A stretch of 64,000 bases of DNA from Burkholderia lata (GCF_902499335.1 NZ_CABVQK010000002.1:62001-126000); one strand, 5' to 3'; positions 26,554 through 36,058 are shown, counted from the stretch's first letter. Translations and numbers: made by a program. The notes: generated by a model not told the origin, from the letters alone.

Positions 26554-28038
26554 ATGGCTCAGTTCAGTGTGGCGCACGACAGCGCCTATCCGGCAGAAGA
26601 AGGCGGCGAGGGCGGCGACCCGACGCTGCCGAATGGTTACAGCGAACGTCTGTACAACGAAGATTTGGCACCCCTGAAAAATCAGACATGGGGTTCATAC
26701 AATATCTTCGCGTTCTGGATGTCGGACGTGCACAGCGTCGGCGGCTACGTGTTCGCGGGCAGCCTGTTCGCGCTCGGGCTGACGAGCTGGCAGGTGCTGA
26801 TCGCGCTGATCGTCGGGATCGGCATCGTGAACGTGCTGTGCAACCTGATCGCGCGGCCGAGCCAGCAGGTCGGCGTGCCGTATCCGGTCGCGTGCCGCGC
26901 GACCTTCGGCGTGCTCGGCGCGAACGTGCCGGCCGTGATCCGCGGGCTGATCGCGATCGCGTGGTACGGCATCCAGACCTATCTCGCATCGAGCGCGCTC
27001 GTGATTGTCGTGCTGAAATTCTTCCCGCAATGGCTGCCTTACGCGGACGTGCATCGCTACGGCTTCCTCGGGCTCTCGGCGGTCGGCTGGGCCGGCTTCA
27101 TGCTGCTGTGGGTGCTCCAGGCGTTGGTGTTCTGGAACGGGATGGAGACGATCAAGAAGTTCATCGACTTCGCGGGGCCGGCCGTCTACGTCGTGATGTT
27201 CATCCTCGCCGGCTACATGGTGTGGCGCGCGGGCTGGCGCAATATCGGCATCAACCTCGGCGGCGTGAAGTACCACGGCGCGGAAGTGATTCCGGTGATG
27301 ATCACGGCCGTGTCGCTGGTCGTGTCGTACTTCTCGGGGCCGATGCTGAACTTCGGCGATTTCTCGCGCTACTGCCGTTCGTTCGGCGAAGTGAAGCGCG
27401 GCAATTTCTGGGGGCTGCCCGTCAACTTCCTCGCGTTCTCGCTCGTCACGGTGATCACGACGGCCGCGACGCTGCCGGTGTTCGGTGAACTGATCACCGA
27501 CCCCGTCGAGACGGTCGGCCGCATCGACCATCCGACCGCGGTGATCCTCGGCGCGCTGACGTTCACGATCGCGACGATCGGCATCAACATCGTCGCGAAC
27601 TTCGTGTCGCCCGCGTTCGACTTCTCGAACGTCGCGCCGCGCCTGATCAGCTGGCGCGCGGGCGGGATGCTAGCGGCCGTCGCGTCGATCTTCATCACGC
27701 CGTGGAACCTGTTCAACAACCCGGCCGTGATCCACTACACGCTCGACGTGCTCGGCGCGTTCATCGGCCCGCTGTACGGCGTGCTGATCGCCGACTTCTA
27801 CCTCGTCAAGCGCGGCCGGCTCGTGCGCGACGATCTGTACACGATGTCGGAAAGCGGCACGTACTGGTACACGGGCGGCGTGAACCGCCGCGCGCTCGCA
27901 GCGCTCCTGCCGGCCGCGGTGATCGCGGTCGTCTGCGTGATGGTGCCGGGCTGGCAGGGCATCGCGAACTTCTCGTGGTTCATCGGTGCGGGGCTCGGCT
28001 TCGTGTTCTACCGGCTGCTCGTGAGCGCGAAGGCCTGA
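26554..28038 (+). CDS. NCS1 nucleobase/allantoin permease
   Basis: The 494-residue protein has about twelve membrane segments and the NCS1 hallmark near its N-terminus (Y-N-E-D-L-A-P-L-K-N-Q-T-W-G-S-Y-N near 32-48, then F-W-M-S-D-V-H-S-V-G-G-Y near 52-63). This family imports allantoin, hydantoins, uracil or purines with a cation. Beside allantoin genes, allantoin is the best guess. The ATG at 26554 has AAGGAGA upstream. It lies 150 bp after the GntR gene and 10 bp before the racemase gene. Confidence 0.9.
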   Translation: MAQFSVAHDSAYPAEEGGEGGDPTLPNGYSERLYNEDLAPLKNQTWGSYNIFAFWMSDVHSVGGYVFAGSLFALGLTSWQVLIALIVGIGIVNVLCNLIARPSQQVGVPYPVACRATFGVLGANVPAVIRGLIAIAWYGIQTYLASSALVIVVLKFFPQWLPYADVHRYGFLGLSAVGWAGFMLLWVLQALVFWNGMETIKKFIDFAGPAVYVVMFILAGYMVWRAGWRNIGINLGGVKYHGAEVIPVMITAVSLVVSYFSGPMLNFGDFSRYCRSFGEVKRGNFWGLPVNFLAFSLVTVITTAATLPVFGELITDPVETVGRIDHPTAVILGALTFTIATIGINIVANFVSPAFDFSNVAPRLISWRAGGMLAAVASIFITPWNLFNNPAVIHYTLDVLGAFIGPLYGVLIADFYLVKRGRLVRDDLYTMSESGTYWYTGGVNRRALAALLPAAVIAVVCVMVPGWQGIANFSWFIGAGLGFVFYRLLVSAKA

Positions 28039-28048
28039 GGAGCGTGCG

Positions 28049-28840
28049 ATGAAGATTCGACTGATCAATCCGAATACGACGCAGCGGATGACCGATGCGA
28101 TGGGCCGCTGCGCGCGCGAGGTCGCCGCCGCCGGCACGGAAATCGTCGCGGTGAGCCCGCCGATGGGGCCGCCGTCGATCGAAGGGTATTACGACGAGGC
28201 GCTCGCGACACCGGGGCTGCTCGCCGAGATCGTGCAGGGCGAGCGCGACGGCTGCGACGCGTACGTGATTGCATGTTTCGGCGATCCGGGCCTCTACGCG
28301 GCGCGCGAGCTGGCGCGCGGGCCGGTGATCGGCATTGCCGAGGCGGCGATGCATGCGGCGAGCGTGCTCGCACCGGGCTTCTCGGTCGTCACGACGCTCG
28401 CGCGCACCTGCGGGATGGCGTGGCACCTGGCCGAGCGCTACGGGATGAAGCGGTTCTGCCGCAACGTGCGCGCGACCGACGTCGCGGTGCTCGAACTCGA
28501 CCGGCCGGGCTCGGCCGCGCGCCGGATCATCGTCGACGAATGCCGGCGTGCGCTCGACGAGGACGGCGCCGACGCGATCGTGCTCGGTTGCGCGGGGATG
28601 GCCGAGTTCGCGCACGAGATCGAGCAGCAGATCGGCGCGCCGGTGGTCGAGGGCGTCACGGCGGCCGTCAAGTGGGCCGAGGCGCTCGTCGCGCTGCGCC
28701 TCGCGACCGCGAAGCGCGGCGACTACGCGCGGCCGCTGCCGAAGCGCTACGACGGCGCGTTCGCCCGCTTCAGCCCGCCGGACGGGGATCAGGCGGAACC
28801 GGCGCCGAATTTGCCGCAACCGCACATACACACCGTCTGA
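28049..28840 (+). CDS. Asp/Glu/hydantoin racemase, probable allantoin racemase (HpxA-like)
   Basis: The 263-residue protein opens with I-R-L-I-N-P-N-T-T (about 3-11), the hallmark of hydantoin/allantoin racemases. The two catalytic Cys are Cys76 (A-C-F-G-D-P-G) and Cys181 (L-G-C-A-G-M). Klebsiella HpxA uses an equivalent pair to interconvert R- and S-allantoin. Position between an allantoin-type permease and PuuE supports that role, although hydantoin racemase cannot be excluded. It follows the permease by 10 bp. Confidence 0.85.
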   Translation: MKIRLINPNTTQRMTDAMGRCAREVAAAGTEIVAVSPPMGPPSIEGYYDEALATPGLLAEIVQGERDGCDAYVIACFGDPGLYAARELARGPVIGIAEAAMHAASVLAPGFSVVTTLARTCGMAWHLAERYGMKRFCRNVRATDVAVLELDRPGSAARRIIVDECRRALDEDGADAIVLGCAGMAEFAHEIEQQIGAPVVEGVTAAVKWAEALVALRLATAKRGDYARPLPKRYDGAFARFSPPDGDQAEPAPNLPQPHIHTV

Positions 28841-28860
28841 CACGCACTATCTGCGCCGCT

Positions 28861-28892
28861 GTATGGGCGCGTATGGGCGTTTTCGCTACACT
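28861..28892 (+). promoter_or_regulatory. 10-bp phased repeat ahead of puuE
   Basis: GTATGGGCG occurs twice at a 10-bp step (28861-28869 and 28871-28879), followed by TACACT at 28887-28892 that could be a -10 element. There is no good -35. This 148-bp gap may hold an internal promoter of the operon or a regulator site. Confidence 0.3.
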
Positions 28893-28988
28893 GGGCCGTC
28901 ATCGCATCGGCTTGCGCAGCCGGCCTCCGGCACCCGCGCAGTCGATGCGAACCCATTATTTCAGCGAGCTTTCGCCGCACCTCGAACC

Positions 28989-29942
28989 ATGTCACTCGAT
29001 CCCAACTATCCTCGCGACCTGATCGGCTACGGCCGCCATCCCGTTCAGGCGAACTGGCCGGGGCGCGCCCGCGTTGCCGTGCAATTCGTGCTGAACTACG
29101 AGGAGGGCGGCGAGAACTGCGTGCTGCACGGCGATCCGGGCTCCGAGCAGTTCCTGTCCGAAATCGTCGGCGCGGCCGCGTATCCCGACCGCCACATGAG
29201 CATGGAGTCGATCTACGAATACGGTTCGCGGGCCGGCGTATGGCGCATCCTGCGCGAATTCGAGAAGCGCGGGATGCCGCTGACGGTATTCGGCGTCGGC
29301 ATGGCGATCGAACGCCACCCGGAGCTTGCGCGCGCATTCGTCGAGCTGGGCCATGAAATCGCGTGCCACGGCTGGCGCTGGATCCACTACCAGAGCATGA
29401 CGCCGGAACTCGAGGCCGAGCACATGCGCCTCGGGATGGAAGCGATCGAGCGCGTGACGGGCGAGCGCCCGCTCGGCTGGTACACCGGCCGCGATAGCCC
29501 CAATACGCACCGCCTGGTCGCGGAATACGGCGGCTTCCTGTACGACTCCGACAACTACGGCGACGACCTGCCGTTCTGGATGGACGTTGAAGTATCGGGC
29601 GGCAAGCAATCGCCGCAACTGATCGTGCCGTACACGCTCGACACGAACGACATGCGCTTCGCGACGCCGCAGGGCTTCAACACCGGCGATCACTTCTTCG
29701 ACTACCTGCGTGATGCATTCGACGTGCTGTACGCGGAGGGCGACGAGGCGCCGAAGATGTTGTCGATCGGCATGCACTGCCGGTTGCTCGGCCGGCCGGG
29801 CCGGTTCCGCGGGCTGCAGCGTTTCCTCGATCACATCGAGAAGCACGATCGCGTATGGGTGACGCGCCGTGTCGATATCGCGCGTCACTGGCGTGAACAT
29901 CATCCGTATCAGCCCAATCATCGAAACGAAGGGAAAGCATGA
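28989..29942 (+). CDS. puuE: Allantoinase PuuE (polysaccharide-deacetylase fold)
   Basis: The 317-residue enzyme hydrolyses allantoin to allantoate. It belongs to the metal-independent PuuE family, which looks like a polysaccharide deacetylase and not like the amidohydrolase AllB. Features include the N-terminal Y-P-R-D-L-I-G-Y-G (about 6-14), N-Y-E-E-G-G-E (about 36-42), G-H-E-I-A-C-H-G-W-R-W (about 118-128) and a late S-I-G-M-H-C-R-L-L-G-R-P-G-R. Its stop overlaps the uraD start as ATGA, so the two are coupled. Confidence 0.94.
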   Translation: MSLDPNYPRDLIGYGRHPVQANWPGRARVAVQFVLNYEEGGENCVLHGDPGSEQFLSEIVGAAAYPDRHMSMESIYEYGSRAGVWRILREFEKRGMPLTVFGVGMAIERHPELARAFVELGHEIACHGWRWIHYQSMTPELEAEHMRLGMEAIERVTGERPLGWYTGRDSPNTHRLVAEYGGFLYDSDNYGDDLPFWMDVEVSGGKQSPQLIVPYTLDTNDMRFATPQGFNTGDHFFDYLRDAFDVLYAEGDEAPKMLSIGMHCRLLGRPGRFRGLQRFLDHIEKHDRVWVTRRVDIARHWREHHPYQPNHRNEGKA

Positions 29943-30460
29943 AGGCGATGCGCTACACGTTGGAACAACTGAATACGATGGCGCCGAGCGCATTTGTCGC
30001 GGCATTGTCGGGGATTTTCGAACATTCGCCGTGGGTGGCCGAAGTCGCCGCGGGCGAGCGGCCGTTCGCGAGCATCGACGCGCTGCACAAGACGATGTCG
30101 GGCGCGGTGGAAACGGGCGGCGAAGTGCGCCAGCTCGCGCTGATCAACGCTCACCCGGAGCTGGCAGGCAAGGCCGCCGTGCGCGGCGAGCTGACCGCCG
30201 AGTCGACGCGCGAGCAGAGCGGCGCGGGCCTCGACCAGTGCACGCAGGAAGAATTCGACAAGCTGCTGACGCTGAACCGCACGTATCGCGAGAAGTTCGG
30301 CTTCCCGTTCATCCTCGCGGTGCGCGGCTATGACCGGCACGGCATCATCGCGAACTTCGAGTCGCGCGTGAATCATTCGCGCACCGAGGAGCTGCGGGCG
30401 AGCCTCGACCAGATCTACCGGATCGCGCGCTTCCGCCTCGACGACCTGATCGACGCCTGA
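29939..30460 (+). CDS. uraD: OHCU decarboxylase
   Basis: The 173-residue enzyme decarboxylates 2-oxo-4-hydroxy-4-carboxy-5-ureidoimidazoline to S-allantoin. Visible family blocks are [13 protein letters not shown] (about 9-21), I-F-E-H-S-P-W-V-A (about 25-33), H-P-E-L-A-G-K-A (about 70-77) and [11 protein letters not shown] (about 119-129). Catalytic His is expected around H-x-S-x or the H-P-E-L block. It acts after UraH, encoded about 7 kb away on the other strand. Confidence 0.93.
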   Translation: MKAMRYTLEQLNTMAPSAFVAALSGIFEHSPWVAEVAAGERPFASIDALHKTMSGAVETGGEVRQLALINAHPELAGKAAVRGELTAESTREQSGAGLDQCTQEEFDKLLTLNRTYREKFGFPFILAVRGYDRHGIIANFESRVNHSRTEELRASLDQIYRIARFRLDDLIDA

Positions 30461-30522
30461 CACCGCAACAGGGCCTGCTGCGTCGCAGCGGCCTGATCGC
30501 ATCACTGAACCAAGGAAACATC

Positions 30523-31536
30523 ATGGCTGTTCCGCTTCTCGATCCCAACGCTCCCGACTTCACGCGGCGCTACGTGAATCTTGCCGACCCGCGTCTCGGT
30601 GCGCAGGCGCTCGAAGCCAGCGACGATTTCTTCGCGCCGAAGGACCGGATGCTGAACCCCGAGCCGGCCGTCTTCATCCCCGGCAAGTACGACGACCACG
30701 GCAAGTGGATGGACGGCTGGGAAACGCGCCGCAAGCGCACGACGGGCTACGACTGGTGCATCGTCAAGCTCGCGCGCCCGGGCGTGATCAAGGGCTTCGA
30801 CATCGACACGAGCCACTTCACCGGCAACTTCCCGCCGGCCGCGTCGATCGAGGCCGCGTTCGTGGCCGAAGGCGCGCCGACGCATGCGACCGAGTGGGTC
30901 GAGATCGTGCCGTCGACGACGCTGCAGGGCAACAGCCATCACTACGTCGAAGCGAGCGATGCGCGCGCGTTCACGCACCTGCGCGTGAACATCTACCCGG
31001 ATGGCGGCATTGCACGCCTGCGCGTGTACGGCCAGCCGCAGCTCGACTGGGCCGGCGCGAGCGCGACCGAGCAGTTCGATCTCGCGGCGATGGAAAACGG
31101 CGGGTACGTGGTGGCCGCGAACAACCAGCACTTCGGCGTCGCGTCGAACCTGCTGCTGCCGGGCCGCGGCGTGAACATGGGCGACGGCTGGGAAACCCGC
31201 CGCCGCCGCGAACCGGGCAACGACTGGGCGATCATCGCGCTCGCGCAGCCGGGCGTGATCCGCAAGATCGAAGTCGATACCGCGTTCTTCAAGGGCAACT
31301 TCCCGGACCGCTGCTCGATCCAGGCCGCATACGTGTCGGGCGGCACGGACAGCTCGCTGATCACGCAGTCGATGTTCTGGCCGGTGCTGCTCGGCGAACA
31401 GAAGCTGCAGATGGACAAGCAGCACTACTTCGAAAAGGACATCGCGTCGCTCGGCCCGGTCACGCACGTGCGACTGAACATCATTCCGGACGGCGGCGTG
31501 TCGCGCCTGCGTCTGTGGGGGACGCTCGACAAATGA
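30523..31536 (+). CDS. alc: Allantoicase
   Basis: The 337-residue enzyme cleaves allantoate to ureidoglycolate and urea. It has the expected two-fold repeat of allantoicase domains: D-G-W-E-T-R-R-K-R near 66 and D-G-W-E-T-R-R-R-R near 222, each followed by a D-W-x-I-x-x-L-A-x-P-G-V-I strand block and a G-N-F-P turn. AAGGA precedes the ATG. It lies 62 bp after uraD and overlaps the next gene by 4 bp. Confidence 0.95.
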   Translation: MAVPLLDPNAPDFTRRYVNLADPRLGAQALEASDDFFAPKDRMLNPEPAVFIPGKYDDHGKWMDGWETRRKRTTGYDWCIVKLARPGVIKGFDIDTSHFTGNFPPAASIEAAFVAEGAPTHATEWVEIVPSTTLQGNSHHYVEASDARAFTHLRVNIYPDGGIARLRVYGQPQLDWAGASATEQFDLAAMENGGYVVAANNQHFGVASNLLLPGRGVNMGDGWETRRRREPGNDWAIIALAQPGVIRKIEVDTAFFKGNFPDRCSIQAAYVSGGTDSSLITQSMFWPVLLGEQKLQMDKQHYFEKDIASLGPVTHVRLNIIPDGGVSRLRLWGTLDK

Positions 31537-32045
31537 AGACGCTTGCCATCGAACCGCTGACCAAGGAAGCCTTCGCGCCGTTCGGCGACGTGATCGAAAC
31601 GGAAGGGGCGAAGCAGATCCCGATCAACCTCGGCACGACGATCCGCTTTCACGATCTCGCGAAAGTCGACGTGACCGATGAAGACGGCCGCACGCTCGTC
31701 AACCTGTTCCGCGGCCAGCCGCGTACGCTGCCGTTCGAAGTGAAGATGCTGGAGCGGCACCCGCTCGGCAGCCAGGCCTTCGTGCCGTTGAACGACCAGC
31801 CGTATCTCGTGGTCGTGGCGCCCGCGGGCGATCTCGATCCGGCGCAGATCCGCGCGTTCGTGACGAGCGGGTGGCAGGGCGTCAACTATGCGAAGGGCGT
31901 GTGGCATCACCCGCTGATCGCGCTCGGCGGCGTCAGCGACTTCATCGTCGTCGATCGCGGCGGCGACGGCCTGAACCTGAACGAACAGGACCTGCAGGAA
32001 TCGCTGTGGCTGACCGACGAGGCGCTGCACGCGCTGACGGCCTGA
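31533..32045 (+). CDS. allA: Ureidoglycolate lyase
   Basis: The 170-residue enzyme splits ureidoglycolate to glyoxylate and urea. It is a cupin of the AllA type: [16 protein letters not shown] (about 5-20), [13 protein letters not shown] (about 74-86, metal-binding His/Gln) and the late K-G-V-W-H-H-P-L (about 122-129). The ATG overlaps the allantoicase stop as ATGA. It is the last gene of the operon and is followed by a strong terminator. Confidence 0.93.
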   Translation: MKTLAIEPLTKEAFAPFGDVIETEGAKQIPINLGTTIRFHDLAKVDVTDEDGRTLVNLFRGQPRTLPFEVKMLERHPLGSQAFVPLNDQPYLVVVAPAGDLDPAQIRAFVTSGWQGVNYAKGVWHHPLIALGGVSDFIVVDRGGDGLNLNEQDLQESLWLTDEALHALTA

Positions 32046-32074
32046 GTCGCCGGCGTTTTTGCCAACGTCTGACG

Positions 32075-32103
32075 AAACCCGCGCATGATGCGCGGGTTTT
32101 TTT
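32075..32103 (+). terminator. Terminator of the allantoin operon
   Basis: AAACCCGCGCA (32075-32085) pairs perfectly with TGCGCGGGTTT (32089-32099) around TGA, followed by a run of seven T. It ends the 6-kb run from the GntR gene through allA. Confidence 0.94.
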
Positions 32104-32126
32104 ATGCGCTGCCGGTTTTGCGCGAT

Positions 32127-33092
32127 TCAGGATGCCGCGGTCTTGCGCGTGTCGCGCGAGCGGCCGGCGCCGCGACGCCGGTTCACGATCGGCGCATGCC
32201 GCGCCGTCAATTCGGCGACCCAGTCGATGAACACGCGCAGCTTCGCGCTGACGTGCCGGTTCGGCGGGAACGCGACGTACATCGGCATCGGTTCGAGCTG
32301 CCATTGTTCGAACAGCGGCACCAGTTCGCCACGGGCGCGATGCGCGCCGGCCATGTAGTCGGGCAGCCACAGAATGCCCAGCCCGGCGAGGCCGGCCTCG
32401 AGGTACGCATTGCCGTCGTCGACCGCGAGCACGTAGCGTCCGCGCACGGTGACCTGCTCGCCGTCGCGTGCCATCGCAAACGGTAATGGCTTGCCGGTGC
32501 GCGCCCACAGAAAGCCGACGATCCGGTGATGCGTGTCCTCCAGCTCGTCCGGGTGAGTCGGCGTGCCGGCGCGAGCGAGATAGGCCGGCGACGCGTACAC
32601 GCCGAGCCGCAGGTCGCCGACGTGGCGCGCGACCAGCGCGCGGTCGGTCGGCTCGCCGCCGCGCACGACGCAGTCGACGTTCTCGCCGATCACGTCCACC
32701 ACGCGGTCGCTCACGCCCATGTCGAGCTGGATGTCCGGATAGCGCGCATGAAACGCGGGCAGCGCGGGGATCAGGATCAGGCGCGCGAACGGGCTCGGCA
32801 CGTCCACGCGCAGTCGCCCGCGGGGTGACGCGGAGGCGGTGGACAGGCTCGTTTCGGCATCGTCCATGTCGGCCAGCAGCCGCACGACGCGGTCGTAGTA
32901 CGCGGCGCCGTCCGCGGTGACGACGACCTTGCGCGTCGTGCGGTTGAACAGCTTCACGCGCAGCCGCGCTTCGAGCTGCTGCACGAGTTGCGTGACGGTG
33001 GTGCGGCTCATGTGCAGCGTCTCGGCCGCCTTCGTGAAACTGCCGGCTTCCACTACGCGGGCGAACGCCTGCATTGCGTCGAATCGATCCAT
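32127..33092 (-). CDS. LysR-family transcriptional regulator
   Basis: The 321-residue protein has an N-terminal LysR winged helix (M-Q-A-F-A-R-V-V-E-A-G-S-F-T-K-A-A-E-T-L near 7-26; S-R-T-T-V-T-Q-L-V near 30-38; L-F-N-R-T-T-R near 53-59) and a C-terminal periplasmic-binding-like effector domain. It resembles the large group of Burkholderia LysR regulators ending in a basic tail (R-R-R-G-A-G-R). It is divergent from the RidA gene across 152 bp, its likely target. The start at 33092 is the family start; an upstream in-frame ATG is ignored. Confidence 0.9.
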   Translation of the reverse strand: MDRFDAMQAFARVVEAGSFTKAAETLHMSRTTVTQLVQQLEARLRVKLFNRTTRKVVVTADGAAYYDRVVRLLADMDDAETSLSTASASPRGRLRVDVPSPFARLILIPALPAFHARYPDIQLDMGVSDRVVDVIGENVDCVVRGGEPTDRALVARHVGDLRLGVYASPAYLARAGTPTHPDELEDTHHRIVGFLWARTGKPLPFAMARDGEQVTVRGRYVLAVDDGNAYLEAGLAGLGILWLPDYMAGAHRARGELVPLFEQWQLEPMPMYVAFPPNRHVSAKLRVFIDWVAELTARHAPIVNRRRGAGRSRDTRKTAAS

Positions 33093-33244
33093 CGGGTCAG
33101 GGCTCCGCGTCGGTCGGAAATTGTTTGGTGCGTGCAAACAGTGTTGGACAGGGTTGCCGGTTTATCCGCGGCGCAACGGTCCTTAAAGTGCCTTCATCGT
33201 TGATGCAGGGGCGGCTTCGCCCCACAAACCGAAGGAGGTATGGG

Positions 33245-33649
33245 ATGGTAAAGCGTAGCGTGGTTTTTCCGCCCGGTCGCCAGGCTCTGTACGACCGCAA
33301 CCGCTATTCGCCGGCAGTGCGCTCGAACGGCTTCCTGTTCGTGTCCGGGCAGGTCGGCAGCCGCGAGGACGGCTCGCCCGAGCCGGAACTCGGTGCGCAG
33401 GTCCGCCGCGCGTTCGACAACCTGAATGCGGTGCTGCGCGCGGCCGGCTGCACGTTCGACGACGTCGTCGATGTGACGGTGTTCCTCGTCGATCCCGAAG
33501 CGACGTTCGAGCGGATCTGGGAGATCGTCCCCGAATACTGGGGCGATGCGCCGCATCCGGCGCTGACTGCCGTCGGCGTGACCTGGCTGTATGGGTTCCA
33601 GTTCGAGATCAAGGCGATCGCGCGGCTGCCGGAGACGGTCGGCGGGTGA
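33245..33649 (+). CDS. RidA-family protein
   Basis: The 134-residue protein is a YjgF/YER057c/UK114-fold member: Y-S-P-A-V-R-S-N-G-F-L-F-V-S-G-Q-V-G (about 20-37), then a long helix with A-F-D-N-L-N-A-V-L-R-A-A-G-C (about 58-71) and P-A-L-T-A-V-G-V (about 104-111). Archetypal RidA uses a C-terminal Arg to deaminate imine/enamine intermediates; here the equivalent region is less clear, so it may be a Rid subgroup with another role. AAGGAGG lies upstream. It is divergent from a LysR gene. Confidence 0.87.
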   Translation: MVKRSVVFPPGRQALYDRNRYSPAVRSNGFLFVSGQVGSREDGSPEPELGAQVRRAFDNLNAVLRAAGCTFDDVVDVTVFLVDPEATFERIWEIVPEYWGDAPHPALTAVGVTWLYGFQFEIKAIARLPETVGG

Positions 33650-33680
33650 GCAGGGCGCCCGCGGTTCGTGGCGGTGCGCG

Positions 33681-34496
33681 TCACGGCGCGGCGGGCGGCT
33701 CCTGTTCGTACGCGCGATGCAGCAGTGCGACGAACGACGATGCGTCGGGCAGAGTCGTCGTGCCGAACCGGCGCACGGCGATCCCGGGCGTCCACGAATT
33801 CATCACGACGGCGCCGGCCATCGACGGCAGGTCGGCCGTCGTCAGTTCGCGATCGTGCTGCGCGACGCCCAGGCGCGCCAGTTGCCGGCGCACGATGCGC
33901 ATCGTGACGCCGCCGAGCATGCCGGCCACCGGCCACACGACCGCTTCGCCGGTCCAGAACGCGAGATTCCAGATCGATCCTTCACTGATGCGCCCGTGGC
34001 GATCGACGAAGGCCGCATCGTCGAAGCCCTGCGCGAGCGCGCGGCGCAGGAAGTGCGTCTTCGCGACTTCGCCGACGTGCTTGATGTCCGGCAGCACGCG
34101 CTCGTATTCGAACAGCGCGAGATCGAGCGGGCCCGCCGGCCCCGACGACGGCGCGGCGGTGCGAACCAGCACGTCGAGCGTTTCGTCGTCGCGCGGCGCG
34201 ACGAATTCGCCCGTCGTCGCATGCACGGTGGCGGTTAGCGACAGCGCCGCCGGCGCGTGATCGAGCGCAGTGCGCAGGAGCGCGCGGATCCGGGCGTCGG
34301 GCAGTGCCTGGCCGAACAGCGTGTTCGACGCATCGCGCAGCCGCGCGAGATGCAGGTCGAGGCCGCGCACATGGCCGTCGCGCACCTGCATCGCGGTGAA
34401 ATGCGCATGGCCCGCGAACGCGAGTACGGCGAGCGCGTCCGGGGTGGCGGCGACGCCGTTGAGCTGGGCGACGGACGGGAACGGGGCAACGGTCAT
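33681..34496 (-). CDS. Class IV aminotransferase-fold (PLP) protein
   Basis: The 271-residue protein fits the branched-chain aminotransferase/4-amino-4-deoxychorismate lyase fold. Features are H-F-T-A-M-Q-V-R-D-G-x-V-R-G-L-D-L-H-L-x-R-L (about 32-53), the likely Schiff-base Lys in D-I-K-H-V-G (about 146-151), and E-G-S-I-W-N-L-A-F (about 176-184) for the cofactor. Substrate is unknown; the annotation pool for this group says aminotransferase or ADC lyase. GGAGATC precedes the ATG at 34496. A LysR gene is divergent at 34631 and probably regulates it. Confidence 0.82.
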   Translation of the reverse strand: MTVAPFPSVAQLNGVAATPDALAVLAFAGHAHFTAMQVRDGHVRGLDLHLARLRDASNTLFGQALPDARIRALLRTALDHAPAALSLTATVHATTGEFVAPRDDETLDVLVRTAAPSSGPAGPLDLALFEYERVLPDIKHVGEVAKTHFLRRALAQGFDDAAFVDRHGRISEGSIWNLAFWTGEAVVWPVAGMLGGVTMRIVRRQLARLGVAQHDRELTTADLPSMAGAVVMNSWTPGIAVRRFGTTTLPDASSFVALLHRAYEQEPPAAP

Positions 34497-34630
34497 CGGT
34501 GGATCTCCGGGTTCGGTCGCGAGCGCGGGGCGGCTCGCGGCATCTTCAAGAAAGCCTATTGTTTGCCGATTGATCGCGTCTTGAAAAACGAGTAGTTTTG
34601 GAACGGTCATCAAATCCGGTTTGAAGATCG

Positions 34631-35551
34631 ATGGAACGCATGTGGCCCGGTACGCGCGCGCTGAGGACGTTCGATGCGGCGGCGCGGCACCTGAATTTCT
34701 CGCGGGCGGCCGACGAGGTCGGGCTGACGCCGGCGGCCGTCAGTCACCAGATCAAGGAAATCGAGGCGCAGCTCGGCATGGCGCTGTTCGTCCGCACGAG
34801 CCGCAGCATCCGGCTGACGCCGGCCGGTGTCGTGCTGGCGGCTGCGGCCGCCGATGCGCTGGCGGGCCTGCAGCGCGCGACTGCCCGGGCACGGCGCATC
34901 GCGCGGGAGCAGACGGAGCTGCGCGTGTCGGTCGGCGCGCGCTTCGCGACGCACTGGCTGCTGCCGCGCCTGCCGCGGTTCAGGGCAGCGCATCCGGCGT
35001 TCGAGCTGTCGTTCGATATCACCGACCGGTTGCGCGACTTCGATGACGACGACGTCGATGTCGCGATCCGCTTCGGTACAGGGCGTTATCGCGATGCATG
35101 CGCGCAGCGCCTGTTCGATACGTCGGTCGTCGCGATCTGCAGCCCGGCGCTGTTGTCGGTGGGGCCGCCGTTGCGCAAGCCGCGCGATCTGCTGCGCCAC
35201 ACGCTTTGCCACGCGGACTGCGAAGTCGACGGCGTGACCTGGCCGCGCTGGTCGGCGTGGATGGCCGCTGCCGGCGTCGACGGTTTCGACGACAGCCGGT
35301 GCGTAGCGTTTCCGGATTCGAGCCACGTCGTGCAGGCCGTGACGGATGGCACGGCGGTCGGTCTGGCGGAGCCGCACATGATCGCGCGCGATCTCGCGGA
35401 AGGGCACGTCGTGCAGCTGTTCGACGTGAGCGTCGAAGTGGCGCCCGGCCTCGCGTACTACGTCGTGTATCCGGAGCGCACGCAGGACGATCCGCGCATC
35501 GTCGCATTGCGTGCCTGGCTCGCGGACGAAGTCGCGACGATGTGCGCGTAG
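34631..35551 (+). CDS. LysR-family regulator, GcvA-like
   Basis: The 306-residue protein has the GcvA-subgroup start: P-G-T-R-A-L-R-T-F-D-A-A-A-R-H-L-N-F-S-R-A-A (about 6-26), V-S-H-Q-I-K-E-I-E (about 39-47), and the conserved effector-domain block F-D-I-T-D-R-L-R-D-F-D-D-D-D-V-D-V-A-I-R-x-G (about 130-150). Such regulators often control adjacent metabolic enzymes. The class IV aminotransferase-like gene is divergent 134 bp away. Confidence 0.9.
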   Translation: MERMWPGTRALRTFDAAARHLNFSRAADEVGLTPAAVSHQIKEIEAQLGMALFVRTSRSIRLTPAGVVLAAAAADALAGLQRATARARRIAREQTELRVSVGARFATHWLLPRLPRFRAAHPAFELSFDITDRLRDFDDDDVDVAIRFGTGRYRDACAQRLFDTSVVAICSPALLSVGPPLRKPRDLLRHTLCHADCEVDGVTWPRWSAWMAAAGVDGFDDSRCVAFPDSSHVVQAVTDGTAVGLAEPHMIARDLAEGHVVQLFDVSVEVAPGLAYYVVYPERTQDDPRIVALRAWLADEVATMCA

Positions 35552-35623
35552 CGGTGGCGTCTGCGCGTGCTATCGTGCCCGCATCTCCACCGCACGATGC
35601 CCGATTCCGGGCGTGTTCCCTCG

Positions 35624-36034
35624 ATGAGCCAACCTGAAAAAAACCTCGCGATCCTGCTGAGCACGATGCAACCCGAACTGCATCCGGGTGCGTTCGCCTT
35701 CGTATCGCTGCCGCTCGATGCAGTCGTATCGCTATCCGAAGCGATTGCAACGTTTCGCGAAGCGGAAGGGCTGACGGTCGTCGTCGGCGAGGAGGTGGCA
35801 GCGCGTCACGGCTGGCCCGTGCTGTTTCGTGCGGCCTGGATCACGCTGACCGTGCATTCCGACCTCGCGGCGGTCGGCCTCACGGCGGCGTTCGCGCGGG
35901 CGCTCGGCGCGGCAGGCATCAGCTGCAACGTGATGGCGGCCGCATACCACGATCACATTTTCGTGCCGTTCGACGACGGCCCGCGCGCGCTCGATGCGCT
36001 CGTGGCACTCCAGCGCGACGCGATGCGCGGCTGA
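35624..36034 (+). CDS. ACT-domain protein of unknown function
   Basis: The 136-residue protein has two tandem ACT-like halves: L-L-S-T-M-Q-P-E-L-H-P-G-A-F-A-F-V-S-L (about 9-27) and W-I-T-L-T-V-H-S-D-L-A-A-V-G-L-T-A-A-F (about 68-86), followed by G-I-S-C-N-V-M-A-A-A-Y-H-D-H-I-F-V-P. This matches small ACT-domain proteins that bind amino acids, with no attached enzyme. I set the start at M-S-Q-P-E; an ATG at 35597 is in frame. It follows the GcvA-like gene by 72 bp and converges on the puuD operon. Confidence 0.8.
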   Translation: MSQPEKNLAILLSTMQPELHPGAFAFVSLPLDAVVSLSEAIATFREAEGLTVVVGEEVAARHGWPVLFRAAWITLTVHSDLAAVGLTAAFARALGAAGISCNVMAAAYHDHIFVPFDDGPRALDALVALQRDAMRG

Positions 36035-36058
36035 AGCGCGCAGGGCATCCGTAACACG

